Part shown: positions 19,533 to 29,851 of the stretch, piece by piece | Layout of the letters: every line of letters begins with the position of its first letter | Position numbering within the stretch: the stretch's first letter is position 1 | DNA from: Linyphia triangularis | Taxonomy: Eukaryota; Arthropoda; Arachnida; Araneae; Linyphiidae | Length of the DNA: 64,000 nt | Reading direction: 5' to 3' | Assembly: GCA_963978545.1 (NCBI GenBank) | Contig: OZ021730.1 | Span: 7,633,796 to 7,697,795, forward strand | Position numbers and translations under genes: made by a program | The notes under the pieces: generated by a model | Told to the model about the DNA's origin: nothing | Database searches by the model: none | What the model saw: only the letters and a program-made list of their open reading frames with translations

Positions 19533-20574
19533 AACTCTTTTGTAAAATACATGTATTGGCATAGTGCACATTCTATTGTGGTTGAATCCCAAGCAGAAAA
19601 GGTTTGGCTTCTAAAATTGTTCACAGTTTTAAGTGACTTTTAACATGTCAGGTTCAACGACAAATAACAAGCGTGATGTAAACATGAACAGTCTATTGTT
19701 TGTGTTGCATTGGCAAATCTAAAAATGCTATAGATAAATTATGTGGTACCTTAAATTTATTGTAATGATGAATCAATCACTTGTAATCTAATTTTCTCCC
19801 ATGTGGGAATTTAACGTGGTCATATCATGAGCCGAAATTCGACTTACCGTTAAGCATTGAGTAGCCGAAACAGAGTGATTATAAGTGTCTGTAATGGGGA
19901 TGCTTCAAAATGTAGAAATGGATTACATTAAATTTGAAAAGAATACAAGTTATTCAAACTTTATTTAATTTTTTCGCGTTTTCTCAAAACATCGATTTTC
20001 CAACTTTTGGTACTCTCGTACAAAAAACTATGCAAGATATAGAATTGAAATTTTTCAGAATGATTAAAAACAATATAAAGTACGTATTAAAGCAAAAAAT
20101 TGATTAAAATATGTGTGATTTAATTTTATTAATTACTTTAAAAAATTGCAAATTTACATACGTTCAACAAATAACTGCATAAAAAAACCTTTTTTTTTTA
20201 TTATTTTATAAAATGCATTAAATATCGTATTTTATAGACATTTCTAAGCAATATAAAGCTAAAAAAAATTATTATAGTTTTAAGATTCTCCTACGAGCGT
20301 ACCACAAATAAACTCATTGCGGAAATTTTTTTCAACCGAGTTTTAAATTAGTGATTATTAATAAATTAGTAGCCTATTATAATATTTTATTCTGAAATAT
20401 GATTTTAAAATGTTTGAACAACATGTGTACAAAATATTTCTTCATTTTGACCAATATTCAATGAGTTCACAGTTATTGTTTTGCTTTGATTGTGCCCTTA
20501 CAGATCAAAATTATACGAAGTCTATTGAATTGTTAAAATTGTTGTTTGTAAAATTGTAAAATTGTTGCTGACGA
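19533..20574. other. No gene seen; AT-rich spacer
   Basis: About 1 kb of AT-rich sequence without a supported feature. Confidence 0.6.
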
Positions 20575-20655
20575 CTGGCGCCGTCAGCAACACGAGGGCT
20601 ATAATGCGCCGAAACATTCGTCATTAGACAAGCCAACATAATTTACAAACCATTT
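20575..20655 (-). repeat. SINE-A tail fragment
   Basis: Starts at CTGGCGCCGTCAGCAACACG and ends in ATAATTTACAAACC, so it holds the tail and linker but no tRNA-like head. Confidence 0.8.
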
Positions 20656-20689
20656 ACTTAATTTTATTTTTATATTATTTTCAGGAAAG

Positions 20690-22110
20690 CTGTCGCAAAT
20701 GTCTCGATGATGTGAGGAACGCGCTTACTGATAGTTTGGATAGGATCCACCTCTTGACAAAAAAGAATCTTCGCAATATTGGTATTTCTGAAGGAATCCT
20801 ACAAAAGAAACGGCCACATACAAATAAAGCTGTTAACAAATCACTTTGGGTCCAAGAAGATCAAGCTACTAAAAGAAATTCAGCATTTTTTTTTTTTTTT
20901 AAACAGCAAGGCCAATCATGCTCTTCGAAACCGATCGGAATTGGAGGAAAAAAGGATTAAGATTTGAATTTGGTCATTATGCTTCCACCATAAAAGGAAA
21001 TGCACAATAAATTTTCTGCCGATAAAATTTGTGTGGATTCAAGGCATGGAACTAATGCATACGATTCTCAGTTAACAACAATTGTTGTTGATGAGTTGGG
21101 GTCTGGATTTCCAGCGGCATTAGCATCACATTGGGTTGACCAGACAACGATGAAAATTTGTTTTGATTGTGTGGCGAAAGAAACTTCCCATACTACACCT
21201 GAAGTGTTCATGACCGATGACGCTCCAGCGCATTATAATGCTTGAAAGGATGTAAACGGCGAAACTAAGCGGCAGCTGTTATGCACATCCCATGTCGACC
21301 GCAATTGAAGAAAAGCTCTAGGAAAAGTTTCGATAAAAAAGAAAATAATAAACATTTACAAATTTGCCAGAACGTTACTGCAAGCAAGTTTCTGTTACTA
21401 TTAAAAGGTTTTTTTAGAGGAAATTGCAGCAGATCCCGATACTTCAGAATTCGAAAAGTATTTCCGAACTACGTTTGCGAATCAGCCTGAATTAGGGGCT
21501 TTTTCTTATTGTGTTGGCAGTGGTATCAACACTTACATGTACTTAAAAGCCATGCATAAGGTTCTCAAACATGTATATATGCAAGGTAAAACATGTAAGC
21601 GTTTAGGTATGTACCTTACGCATTTCTTTAAGATAAGAGACAGGATTTTCTCTAGAGTCGCAGAATTAGGTAAAGGTGGGAAAAGCAACAAAATTAATAC
21701 CATTCACATACGTCACAGGGTAGATAAGAAAAAAAACCTGTAGGTGATATCAAATTTGTCGACTTAACAATATGGGAAATAAAATCGCAATCTTCTTTGG
21801 ATGAAGCGTATATGGTTATAAAAATGAACGACAAGTGTACTACTCGCCTTTTGCAATGTCATTGCTGCAAAGTATGTGTACATAAGTATTCATGCACTTG
21901 TATTGATTTCCAAATTGATTTGAACCTGTGTAAGCATATCCACATTGTTCATTCTCATAAAAATCAGAGAACGAGTTTTTCATTGGAAGAGGAGCCACAG
22001 AATAGAGATATTGGCGATTCTATTAGGATGCTAATTTCTGGGACCTGCGAGGCAGCGAATGTTCAGTTGAAAAGTAAATTAGATCTAGCATTAAATTTAA
22101 TCTCAAAAAA
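20690..22110 (+). pseudogene. MULE transposase relic with SWIM finger
   Basis: Relic of a Mutator/MULE DDE transposase. The N-terminal part reads LLTKKNLRNIGISEGI and SLWVQEDQ. The core starts at 21015 with KICVDSRHGTNAYDSQLTT (first D), then FPAALASHWVDQTTMKICF and VFMTDDAPAHYNA (second D, at about 21215), and LLCTSHVDRNW (the C-x-x-H-V-D motif). Downstream are HFFKIRDRIFSRVAELG and a SWIM finger SCTCIDFQIDLNLCKHIH (about 21890). Stops at 20958, 21243 and elsewhere, frameshifts, and a T16 tract at about 20887-20902 show decay. Its SWIM finger is better kept than the one at 14.1 kb. Confidence 0.8.
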
Positions 22111-22189
22111 CGATTAGAAACAAGAAATAAAGTAGGCAAATTGATGGATAATGTCCTCGATTTATTAAATATGTCAAGGGATAAACCTG

Positions 22190-22670
22190 TCAGCAGATAA
22201 ACCTATAAACCAGACGATAAACCTGCTTCTTTTGGAGGAGTGGCAATGCCACATGTGTTTGTTGCAGATGAAGTATTTCCTCTGCAAAAGAACGTAACAA
22301 TTTTCCAAATGTTCAGCTGGTAGTGGAAATAAGGGTATTCAATTACTGGTTCAGTAGAGCCAAGTGCATAGTTGAATATGTTTTTGGCATCTTAGCCGTC
22401 AGATGGCGAGTGTACAAGCGTCCATTCGAATGCAAATTGCAGACGGTGGATAGCACTGTAAAAGCACTATTTTTAGATCTGAGAATTGGCCATTCTAGTG
22501 TAACAGAAGAAGACATTACCCGTTCGAAGCAGGAAACGGATAACCAATTAAATTATTTCCTCGAACTGGGAACCATTCTTCAAGAGAAGCCTTCACCACT
22601 CGAGATATGTTCACAAACTATTTCAATCTTGCGAATCCTGTCACTTGAAAGAATAGAATAAACCAAGTTT
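22190..22670 (+). pseudogene. PIF/Harbinger transposase, C-terminal relic
   Basis: Reads MPHVFVADEVFPLQKN (the third acidic residue region of the DDE nuclease), a frameshift, then FSRAKCIVEYVFGILAVRWR and a C-terminal extension to the stop at 22659-22661. R-A-x-x-x-V-E-x-x-F-G-I-L-A-x-R-W is the strongest PIF/Harbinger signature. The same element type, with more of the N-terminal DDE domain, occurs at 42.86-43.41 plus 48.10-48.2 kb, and this copy shows what was lost at that breakpoint. Confidence 0.8.
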
Positions 22671-23107
22671 AATTTGAATCTTGTGCATTTGTCTCTTATA
22701 TTCAATTAGCTATTTTACTGTCTAAAAAGGTTGAAAATGATTTCTTTCACTGTGCATTTTCTTTACATAAATATAGCAATAACTTTCTATGTTTTGTACT
22801 TCGAGGAATGGGAATGTTCAAGATTCCCCCCCCCCCCCCCGAGGCAACTAAATAAATGGGACTTGTTCGAGCTCACAGTCAAAGTGCTTGTAGAAATTCA
22901 ATTGTACGGTTTTGTTGCCATGCGTATTGTTACAGTTGATTATAAATTAATACAACCATGTTCAAAATGCTGGGAAATGGAAAATTAACCCCCCCCCCCC
23001 CCAAGTACAACATCCCATTGACAAAAAAATAAAACTTATTTCTCAGTTTCGACCAAAATCACATCATTAAGAAGATTGGTTGGTTGTTTTCAGATTATCT
23101 GGGGCCG
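22671..23107. other. Spacer with C runs and a 30-bp SINE tail
   Basis: Two poly-C runs (about 22827-22840 and 22989-23002). Positions 23077-23106 are TTGGTTGGTTGTTTTCAGAT then TATCTGGGGC, the outermost 30 bases of a SINE-A tail in antisense. No gene. Confidence 0.6.
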
Positions 23108-23299
23108 GTGTCAGCATCTTGCATCGAATGAAATTGTGTCCAGATGCGTTACTGCTAAAACACAAAACAGCAACGAGAGTCTGCACAGCTGCATTTGGAG
23201 GAAGTGTCCCAAAGATGTATTTGTATCGAAAAGATTGGAATTGAGAGTCACAGCAGCTCTACAGAAGTATAATCTTCGTTACATCGCAGCACTTTGAAT
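23108..23299 (+). pseudogene. Mutator-like transposase, C-terminal fragment
   Basis: The frame reads SNEIVSRCVTAKTQNSNESL then HSCIWRKCPKDVFVSKRLEL, ending at a TGA (23297-23299). It carries the same N-x-N-E-S-L-x-S-x-I-W...C-P-K signature as the fragment at the window start, so both are ends of Mutator-family transposases. It starts abruptly at a 30-bp SINE tail and holds no catalytic residues. Confidence 0.65.
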
Positions 23300-23844
23300 G
23301 AACGAAGAGAGTGAAAGTAACAGCACTTTGCGTTCTGATATTGCACAAAGGAAACAACATTTGAGAGCCACCCAGCACAAGAGAAAGACTTCAGAAGTGT
23401 ACAAAACAGAAAGAAAAGTTATGGACTGTTAAGGCAAAAAATTTCAAAATTTTCGATTTTATATTTTAGTGGGAAAATATAGCCTGAACTTTAAGCTTTC
23501 AGTACACACCTTACTTTTTCTGATCCGAGAAAAAATATATAGTTTGAGTTTTTGTAAACTCGCATATCAGAACTCGTCTGTTTTTCAGTCTGATGACATC
23601 AATGATAGCTTCGGTTTCTCATAGCTTTTTATAGAATTGAGCCTCACGTCTTATTCTACTATGAACTGATAAATAAATACTTCTACTTCTTCTAGATTTG
23701 TTCTGTTTATATTATCTTCAAAATTTCGCAGTATTTTTGCACGTTGTTTAACAAGACTAAATCTTTAACGGAAAAAATAAATCTCCAAGGTCATCTGGAT
23801 GGGTTTCAAAATCACGACCAAGTAAGCGCAGGAAAATTACCTTA
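23300..23844. other. No gene seen
   Basis: Possible downstream tail of the Mutator fragment (basic, NEESESNSTLRSDIAQRKQH), then AT-rich sequence. Antisense reading beyond the glycoprotein stop gives another 27 open codons of unknown meaning. Confidence 0.4.
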
Positions 23845-24528
23845 TTAAAAGCTACGAATAGATGGGGTAGTAAGAATAACAATGGTGCCATTCTGGGAAT
23901 GTGTTACTCCGATGTTGTAGGCGCACTTGAAACCTGTAATTTTGAGTACCTCGTATACTTGTGTGAAGTCGGGTATATAGTAGGTTCTCCTGAAACTGCA
24001 TCCCGCTCTGTGTACTATGGTGCAGCCTGTGCCGGAAGTTGATGCTTGACAGCTGGACAGACCGTTGTAATGTCTGGATTCCTCGGATTCTGCCTCGAAC
24101 TTGAGCCCTTGATATGAGCCCCTAGGGCAATGCTGTCCCCAGCTGCAAAACCTGTTTTGAGCATAGCTGATTTGGGAGATATGTCTTGTTTCAACAGCGT
24201 ATGTAAAGTATTGTCTGGTTGTCGTGAATCTGCACTCCACTGTATCAAGTCGAAGCTCCAGATGAAACAGTTGTTGATCCGTCTTGGATTTGAACCAAAG
24301 ACAGGATGAATGTTTCAAGCCTTTTATGGTTAAATCCGCCGTTGTTTGGAGAATGCACTTCTGTACCAGTGGGTCCGCCGAAGTCTCACAGCGCTCGATA
24401 TCCGAATGGATGATATTTGTGTCGGAACATTCTGCCTGGACATTGGCCATCATAAGACAAGCAATAATAGCCATTGTGGAAAGTTTTGTCATATTTTCGT
24501 GCTCTGCTCGTCGTTCAATGTGATTCAT
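23845..24528 (-). CDS. Truncated class II fusion-glycoprotein-like gene (endogenous viral/env type)
   Basis: A 227-residue secreted, cysteine-rich protein from the ATG at 24528. A hydrophobic signal-like stretch (TMAIIACLMMANVQA) precedes a mature N-terminus ECSD. The mature part has 11 cysteines. Their spacing, the early C-S-x-x...C pair, and a glycine-rich C-x-x-x...GC...GCSF region resemble the first half of Gc-type class II fusion proteins of phenuivirus-like bunyaviruses. The family has about 500 residues; here the second half, stem and membrane anchor are absent. It is open throughout, which is notable for a relic. It may come from a virus or from the env of a retroelement. No polymerase or nucleoprotein of that virus type is adjacent. 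Assignment rests on pattern only. Confidence 0.45.
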   Translation of the reverse strand: MNHIERRAEHENMTKLSTMAIIACLMMANVQAECSDTNIIHSDIERCETSADPLVQKCILQTTADLTIKGLKHSSCLWFKSKTDQQLFHLELRLDTVECRFTTTRQYFTYAVETRHISQISYAQNRFCSWGQHCPRGSYQGLKFEAESEESRHYNGLSSCQASTSGTGCTIVHRAGCSFRRTYYIPDFTQVYEVLKITGFKCAYNIGVTHSQNGTIVILTTPSIRSF

Positions 24529-24599
24529 CACTAAATCTCCAGTGTTTTTAACCGTTCGCCTCTATAATCATCGATAGAAAGTCAACCCTAAATTGCTGT

Positions 24600-24660
24600 G
24601 GTTGGGTGGTTTGATAATTCTGGCGCAAGAGCAACACGTGGTCCATACTACATAAAACAA
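24600..24660 (-). mobile_element. LINE 3'-tail fragment
   Basis: Antisense LINE tail (GGTTGGGTGGTTTGATAATT then GGCGCAAGAGCAACACGTGG). The far border and TSD are unclear, so its full length is unknown. Confidence 0.6.
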
Positions 24661-25633
24661 TCTAATGAACAACAGTTCAAAATTTAAGCATAGTAGTATC
24701 GGAAAAATTATTTAAAAGTCAAAGATAAGATATTTTAATGGGTGAAAACATTCCAAAAAAAAAAATGACTTGCGGTCTGCGGACTGCTTATAGCAGTCAA
24801 AGGTTAATCTTCGCAACCAAACAAAACTTCCGTCTGTTAATTTACGTATTATCCCGAAACAACATTCTTTTGATCAACTGCTTCGTTATTGGCTGTTCCA
24901 AAGGACTCAACTTGCAGTAAATTTGGAGTATGCAAATTCCCTGCCTGTGTTGTAATCTCATTTGTCCTTTGCTTATTTCAAAACCCAAGAACTGAATTAG
25001 ACACATTACGGGTTGCTTGATGAATTTGGAGCACAGCGTTAGTCCTCCATTTAATTGTGGCTGCGAAGACTTCAGAATTTGCCGAATAATTAAATAAAAA
25101 TTTGAACCATTTGAACTGTAAAAAAAAAATGCCTATTTATTTTGTAAATCATTGTAAGTAAAAGTTAATTTTATCGCAATTTAAATCTTTGTTGTGTTAT
25201 ATAAAAATGTGATATTATTTTCTTTAGAAAAAAAATACTTTGTTAAATTTGGAAGTGTTTTCTTAATGATCGCCAATTGATAGAGAATAAAAAAGAAATC
25301 CCCTCGTGCACTTAAGAGGCCTCCCAAAACTCGAAATTGACTTTAATTAGTTGTTAATTTTTTTTTTCTAAAATTTGACGATTATTAAATTTTATTTTTA
25401 CCATTTTTATTAATGATCATTTTTAAATGAGTATATTTGTTTGAATTTCGGATTTTGATAGTTAATTTTCATAGTCTATTAGTTGCGTATTTATTATACA
25501 CTAGTTGATTCAATTAATAGATAAAATAAATTGAATAGTGTTATAAGTTTTTATGTCTAGATTAGGAAAAAGAAATGCGTTTGTTAAGTTTTTATAAGTA
25601 AACTTAACGTGGATAATTTGATAGATAATTTGC
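24661..25633. other. No gene seen; AT-rich spacer
   Basis: Nearly 1 kb of AT-rich DNA; short frames only. Confidence 0.6.
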
Positions 25634-26523
25634 ATTTATTTAATTGCGTGATGAAATCTAGAATTAATAACTTTTCGTAAGCTTGATAAATTATAATTGC
25701 TTGTGTGTAATCAAAATGAAGGTAGTTTAATTTTATTATCGAAAATGATAATAAACGTAGTGGTGTCAGACTTTGATAGTGTACCAAGAACTGAACTAAT
25801 TCTCCCGATTCATCGCAACTGTAGCCCTCCGTTATATCTTGTGATGTTAGTTTTTTTTTTTTTTTTTCTTCCCGACCACAGCAAACATTCTCAGGTGTCG
25901 TTTTGTTTCTTTCTCTTTTTTCCTTTCTGGGGATAGAGAAAGATTTTACCCCCTATGAAATAGCTCTTGGTCACAAAGAGAAGAAATACTTTGCATTCAG
26001 GTGTATATCTCCAGTCCCCCTGAATCGTAAAAGAGGACTTACCCTTATTTCGTATAACCTGGTTGTCAAATGTCATCCAAATTGCTCGTAAAATACCTTT
26101 ATTTTTCGAAGTTAACATCGCTCCCCCTATTAAAACTGACCCTTGGCCAAAGAAACTCGTTTGGTCACAAAGCCTTCGCGGACCCTCTATATGAAACAGG
26201 TGTTTGAATGCCTGTCTCTGTTGCCTCAAGCTAGTGTTCTCCCGTCTTCCATGGTGAGTATTTAACGTCGTAGGATTTATAGCAATTTAAATGTCTGCGC
26301 CCCTTCAGCCCCCTAGCGAAAACTAGGTATGTGAATATGCTTCAAAAGAAAAGCTTGCGACGATCTGTTCCCTTGGTTTCTCTCTTCCTTTCTTTTTCAC
26401 TCCCCCCTTTTCAGGCTTGTATTTTTTTTTCTTGATCGTGTCCACTTCGCACTTGGATATCTTTCTCATCGCACTTGCCGCCTCGCTGTTCTTCGCGTCA
26501 TTCCCTTCTTCACCTCTACTAAA

Positions 26524-26964
26524 ATGCTATCTCCATCTCTCTCAACCTCCAGCCTGTTGGACATTGAAGTCGACTCGCCCCCTCGCCCGAGCATCCCGGC
26601 TGTGTTTCACTCCCCGACTGCGCCCCAGAAAGAGGACCACCGCCCGATAGCCACCGTGAGCCCACGCGACCTTCGCCCCGTCCACCCCGAGCTGTGGCGC
26701 CCGCTGCTCGGAGCTTTACTGACCCTCCTCACCGGTGTCCGTGCCCGTCCGGCTGAATGACCCATGGCTTCTTGACCATAGCCATCGAGATTACGGCTGG
26801 AACGGGGAATCCTCCCTCGAATCGGACAGCGCTGAGGAGAACGAGGAGCCCACCCTAGCCTCGGTGATGGCAGAATTGAGGTTTGTCCTCGATGAGGACA
26901 AACTGAATATAGTCGAAAGAGCCATTGCCGGAGCCAAAGATCAGGGCCCATTTTGCCCAATCTA
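26524..26964 (+). pseudogene. Unknown 149-residue gene, frameshifted copy
   Basis: Copy A version of the reading frame at 39200-39649. It starts MLSPSLSTSSLLDIEVDSPP but lacks 8 bases present in copy B near 26680 (after CGCCCCGTC), so the frame is lost. The second half (from SVPVRLNDPWLLDHSHRDYG to the end) survives in another frame, 26735-26964. GC content is much higher than the surroundings. Family not recognised. Confidence 0.5.
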
Positions 26965-27012
26965 ATTTAAATTATTTTAAACGGAAATTTACACAGTTGC
27001 GTGGTAGCTTAT

Positions 27013-27039
27013 CTGAAGCACTCCTTAAGAGTGCTTCAG
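27013..27039. other. Perfect 11-bp-stem hairpin (copy A)
   Basis: CTGAAGCACTC, loop CTTAA, GAGTGCTTCAG, 46 bases after the stop of the unknown gene. It is preserved in copy B at 39697-39723. Confidence 0.7.
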
Positions 27040-27872
27040 AGTTGTAACTAGTAAAAAAAAATTAAAAAAAAAATCCATCATCCAGCTCCTTTTTTTTCGT
27101 GTTTATTTATTTGCGTTAATTCCTAAATTGATAACTGTGTTTTTTCCTCTTTTTTTGTGTGCTTGTAATTGACTAATTATCATTGATTTTTCAGCTGGTG
27201 AAGAAAAAAAAAACTATTTTTCTCTTCTCCTTTCCCTTTGAAGGTGCTTAAACATATCCTAGAACTTAGATCCCATGTACTAATTGTATTTTCCTTTCAG
27301 TTATTCAATAACGTTTATTACTTTCAGAATTTTTCTCTTTTCCACACATTAACTATGGTTATTCAAATATGTAGTAGATTAATAATGGAAGTTCTTGTTA
27401 CTATGTATCTACCCCCCAATGCCCCATTGGAATACCAGCCCTGGTGACGTATATCAGCTCCGCCTTCCCAGAGAAGGACACTCGGCCACCCAAGATTGCT
27501 TCGGGCCCCCCTCTCATAAATCTACAATTCTCGCCCCTGTCCAGCCTAGTGTCAGAATCGGCGCCATGCTTTGTACTAAAAATATCAGACTCTGAGTATT
27601 GCATTTTTATGTGTCTGGGTTTTCCAATGTGAAGTAATCTTCAAAAGGGTTGAATGTATAGAATGTATATTCTTGTTGAATGTATAGAAATTGCAGCTGG
27701 GATTCCAGCTGCCCTGCTTTCCAGGTGTCCGTAGGGTAAAATCTTGTATTCAATCCCCCTCATCATATGTTGGCCGTTCCAACTGACCAACAAATGGTTC
27801 AAGTGCATGGGATGAGCTATTTACTTCAAGAAGCGATAAAAAGCTAACATCGTTTCAGGCTGTGTTTTAGCC
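27040..27872. other. Spacer inside copy A; no supported gene
   Basis: AT-rich, then a GC-richer patch at 27410-27600 with overlapping short frames on both strands, none with a signature. The patch is equally present in copy B. Confidence 0.4.
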
Positions 27873-28495
27873 TAATCAGTCACCGGGCGCTCCTGAAAGT
27901 AATTCCCTTTCGGATTCTGTTGACAGCAACGAATTTATTTTAATTCACAAGAGTGTCTTGCCCAGCATGTTAAAACCATTCATGTGCACTGAATGCCATG
28001 AAAATTCTTTAACTGTTCAGACTATTAAAAATATGGGTTTTGCTGCTGAAATGGAAGTGCTGTGCAATTCTTGCAAAACATCTTTCATTAGGATGTTCGC
28101 AAGACCCAAGGTAGATGACACAAAACAGTTTTTGGTGACCAAGAAGATGGTTGACTCATTTTTAAGTGCTGGACAAAGAAGCAACAGTCTCGACAGGTTT
28201 TGCATAACGATGGGCATAAATATTATCAGCCGTAAAGCCTTTTGTGAATACGAGAAGTACCTGGTAACCGACAACATTCAAGTGATTGATCAAGTTCTTC
28301 AAAAAACCAAAGACACTGTTAGGGAGGCATTTGAAGAGGTAAATCCGTCGTTGGACAGATATGTTAGTGACATTTCAGTATCTTTTAATGGTCCGTGGAT
28401 GAAGAGAGGTTTACACCTCACGTTATGGTGTTGGCTTCGTTTATCGTTGTATTTACAGGATTTCATTTTTTGGTCGCTCTCTAATAAAGAGTATT
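27873..28495 (+). pseudogene. Mutator-like transposase, N-terminal/catalytic fragment (copy A)
   Basis: The open frame starts after an acceptor-like TTTTAG: SPGAPESNSLSDSVDSNEFI, then a zinc-ribbon-like C-T-E-C...C-N-S-C (MCTECHENSLTV, VLCNSCKTSF). Next come KKMVDSFLSAGQRSNSLDRF, GINIISRKAFCEYEKYL and YVSDISVSFNGPWMKRGLH. The last block matches the D-x-x-V-S-x-D-G-x-W-x-K-R-G catalytic region of the Mutator transposase domain, with the usual D replaced by N. A frameshift at about 28440 leads into GFHFLVALSNK. Positions 28496-28560 look like a donor region (ATGGTAAGT). Copy B has an extra 1-base deletion. Confidence 0.75.
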
Positions 28496-28599
28496 TCTAT
28501 GAAATATTTATGCTACAATTAATTATGGTAAGTTTTTTAATACGTGTGTTCCATTATTAATTTTACCTTTCAAACTTTTAGGAAGTGGTAACTCCAAAC

Positions 28600-29300
28600 T
28601 AATAAGACCGAAATTCCATATGGTTGCCTGTCAACCTGTTGCAACCAATGCTTGCTGAAGTTAATTTGCTTCAAACATCAACACCACTCGGGGACAGAAT
28701 AGTAAATTATGAAGCAATGCTGCTAGGATTTCTGGCTGAAATATCTTTGCCATACACCCTGGCACCAGATCTCCACCTGGCCAAAGATAGAAAAGCCCTT
28801 AACCAGGTTGCAATGCATCGAACTGCTGCATCATACAAGGTGAGATTTGGCATTTCCAAAACAATGAAGGAGGAACTTTTGCATGATTTACGCGCTAAGA
28901 GTTCGCCTTGAATGTGGACGAGAATACGAGTAGTAACAATCAAAGAATAGTAACAGTGCTTGTGATTATCTGAATAAACTATGCGACTACTTAAATAAAG
29001 ACAGAATTTTTTTTTACAAAAAACTTGTCTTCGTTTTCTGTTGTACGAAATTGATAAATTGCTAAGCTATTTATTCAGAATAACATTCCGTGGGAAAAGT
29101 CTAATGTCTGTTTTATTAGATTCTTGCAATGTAATGAGAGGGAAGAATACTGACCTTAAAGTAAAGATTCGCACCCAGTGTCCTCATCTTCTGGTGATTG
29201 ATGGAGATAGTTGCCATCATGCCCATAATGCGGCAAAGCAGTTTTCAAAACCATTTGAGATGCATCTTAAGAGTTTGTGGATGTCCTTCATACTTGTCCT
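28600..29300 (+). pseudogene. hAT-like transposase relic (copy A)
   Basis: Two blocks of a hAT-type or zinc-finger/hAT-derived protein. Block one (28690-28980): SLPYTLAPDLHLAKDRKALN, MHRTAASYKVRFGISKTMKE and, after one frame change, LNVDENTSSNNQRIVTVLV, where D-E-x-T-S-x-x-x is the first catalytic-region motif. Block two (29095-29290): KSLMSVLLDSCNVMRGKNTD and HLLVIDGDSCHHAHNAAKQF. The joining segment contains stops. A SINE-B interrupts it at 29302. The family call is moderate; the order and spacing of motifs match related arthropod proteins as I recall them. Confidence 0.55.
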
Positions 29301-29301
29301 C

Positions 29302-29489
29302 GGCCCATCTGATGGCTGTGTGGTTAGCGCTCTGGCCACGCATGCCAAAGGTACAGGGTTTGAACTCCGGGTTAGGCATGGATGTTTGTTGTGGTTCGAA
29401 ATCCACATTAAGCTATAGGCCCCGGCCTGATTAGCCGTCATTGTGCATAGAAATAGGTCGTTGATCGTATAAACCAACCAACATACTAG
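29302..29489 (+). repeat. SINE-B copy, sense (copy A)
   Basis: A second tRNA-headed SINE. A box TGTGGTTAGCGCTCTGG, B box GGGTTTGAACTCC, then a tail GCCTGATTAGCCGTCATTGT ... AACCAACCAAC. Flanks CATACTTGTCCTC and CATACTAGCTCTC suggest a worn TSD. The tail lacks the GGCGC hairpin of SINE-A. Confidence 0.75.
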
Positions 29490-29710
29490 CTCTCACCAGT
29501 GGTTAGTAGAGAAAGTCCAGCAGAAAAACGCGCTTGCATTGAGAGCATTAACTTCAAGACTGCCATGGAGGGCAGCTTAAAAGAAGAAATTGGATACAAA
29601 CAAAAATTCTGTTACATCACCTTGTAGGAACTTATAGAATGCCTTGAAAAACCACTTCGCCACTTCCTAAAGGATGGGATATTTTTATTCGAGAAGAAAC
29701 AGTTCTTTTG
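29490..29710 (+). other. Remainder of hAT-like relic; no clear frame
   Basis: Sequence between the two SINE-B copies. I cannot follow the transposase frame further. Confidence 0.35.
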
Positions 29711-29836
29711 GTTGGTTGGGTGGTTTGTACGATCAACTACCTATATTTATGCACTATGACGGCTAATCAGGCCGGAACCTACAGCTTAAGATGGATTCCG
29801 AACAACAAAATCCATGCCGAACCCGGTTGGTTGGTT
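29711..29836 (-). repeat. SINE-B antisense, cut by LINE tail (copy A)
   Basis: GGTTGGTTGGGTGGTTTGTA through GGCTAATCAGGCCGG to CCATGCCGAACCCGG. A LINE 3' tail (TTGGTTGGTTTAAGC) then breaks it, as in copy B. Confidence 0.7.
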
Positions 29837-29851
29837 TAAGCTTAACGACAC

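Larger units (their letters stand above)
25634..29851 (+). repeat. Segmental duplication, copy A
   Basis: Nearly identical in direct orientation to 30802-31382 plus 38698-42547 (copy B). The differences I can see are scattered point changes and small indels (for example 2 bp at 26217, 8 bp near 26680, 11 bp near 28625). Copy A lacks the SINE and the nucleoprotein/L3 insertion that copy B carries. It ends inside a LINE tail at 29851, where fragment L5 begins. Confidence 0.92.

Noticed and set aside
22827..23002. Poly-C tracts as a regulatory element
   Set aside because: Simple homopolymer runs, prone to sequencing error; nothing ties them to a function.
27395..27632. Short frames on both strands in a GC-rich patch
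   Set aside because: Identical in copies A and B but mutually overlapping and without motifs; no basis for choosing one.
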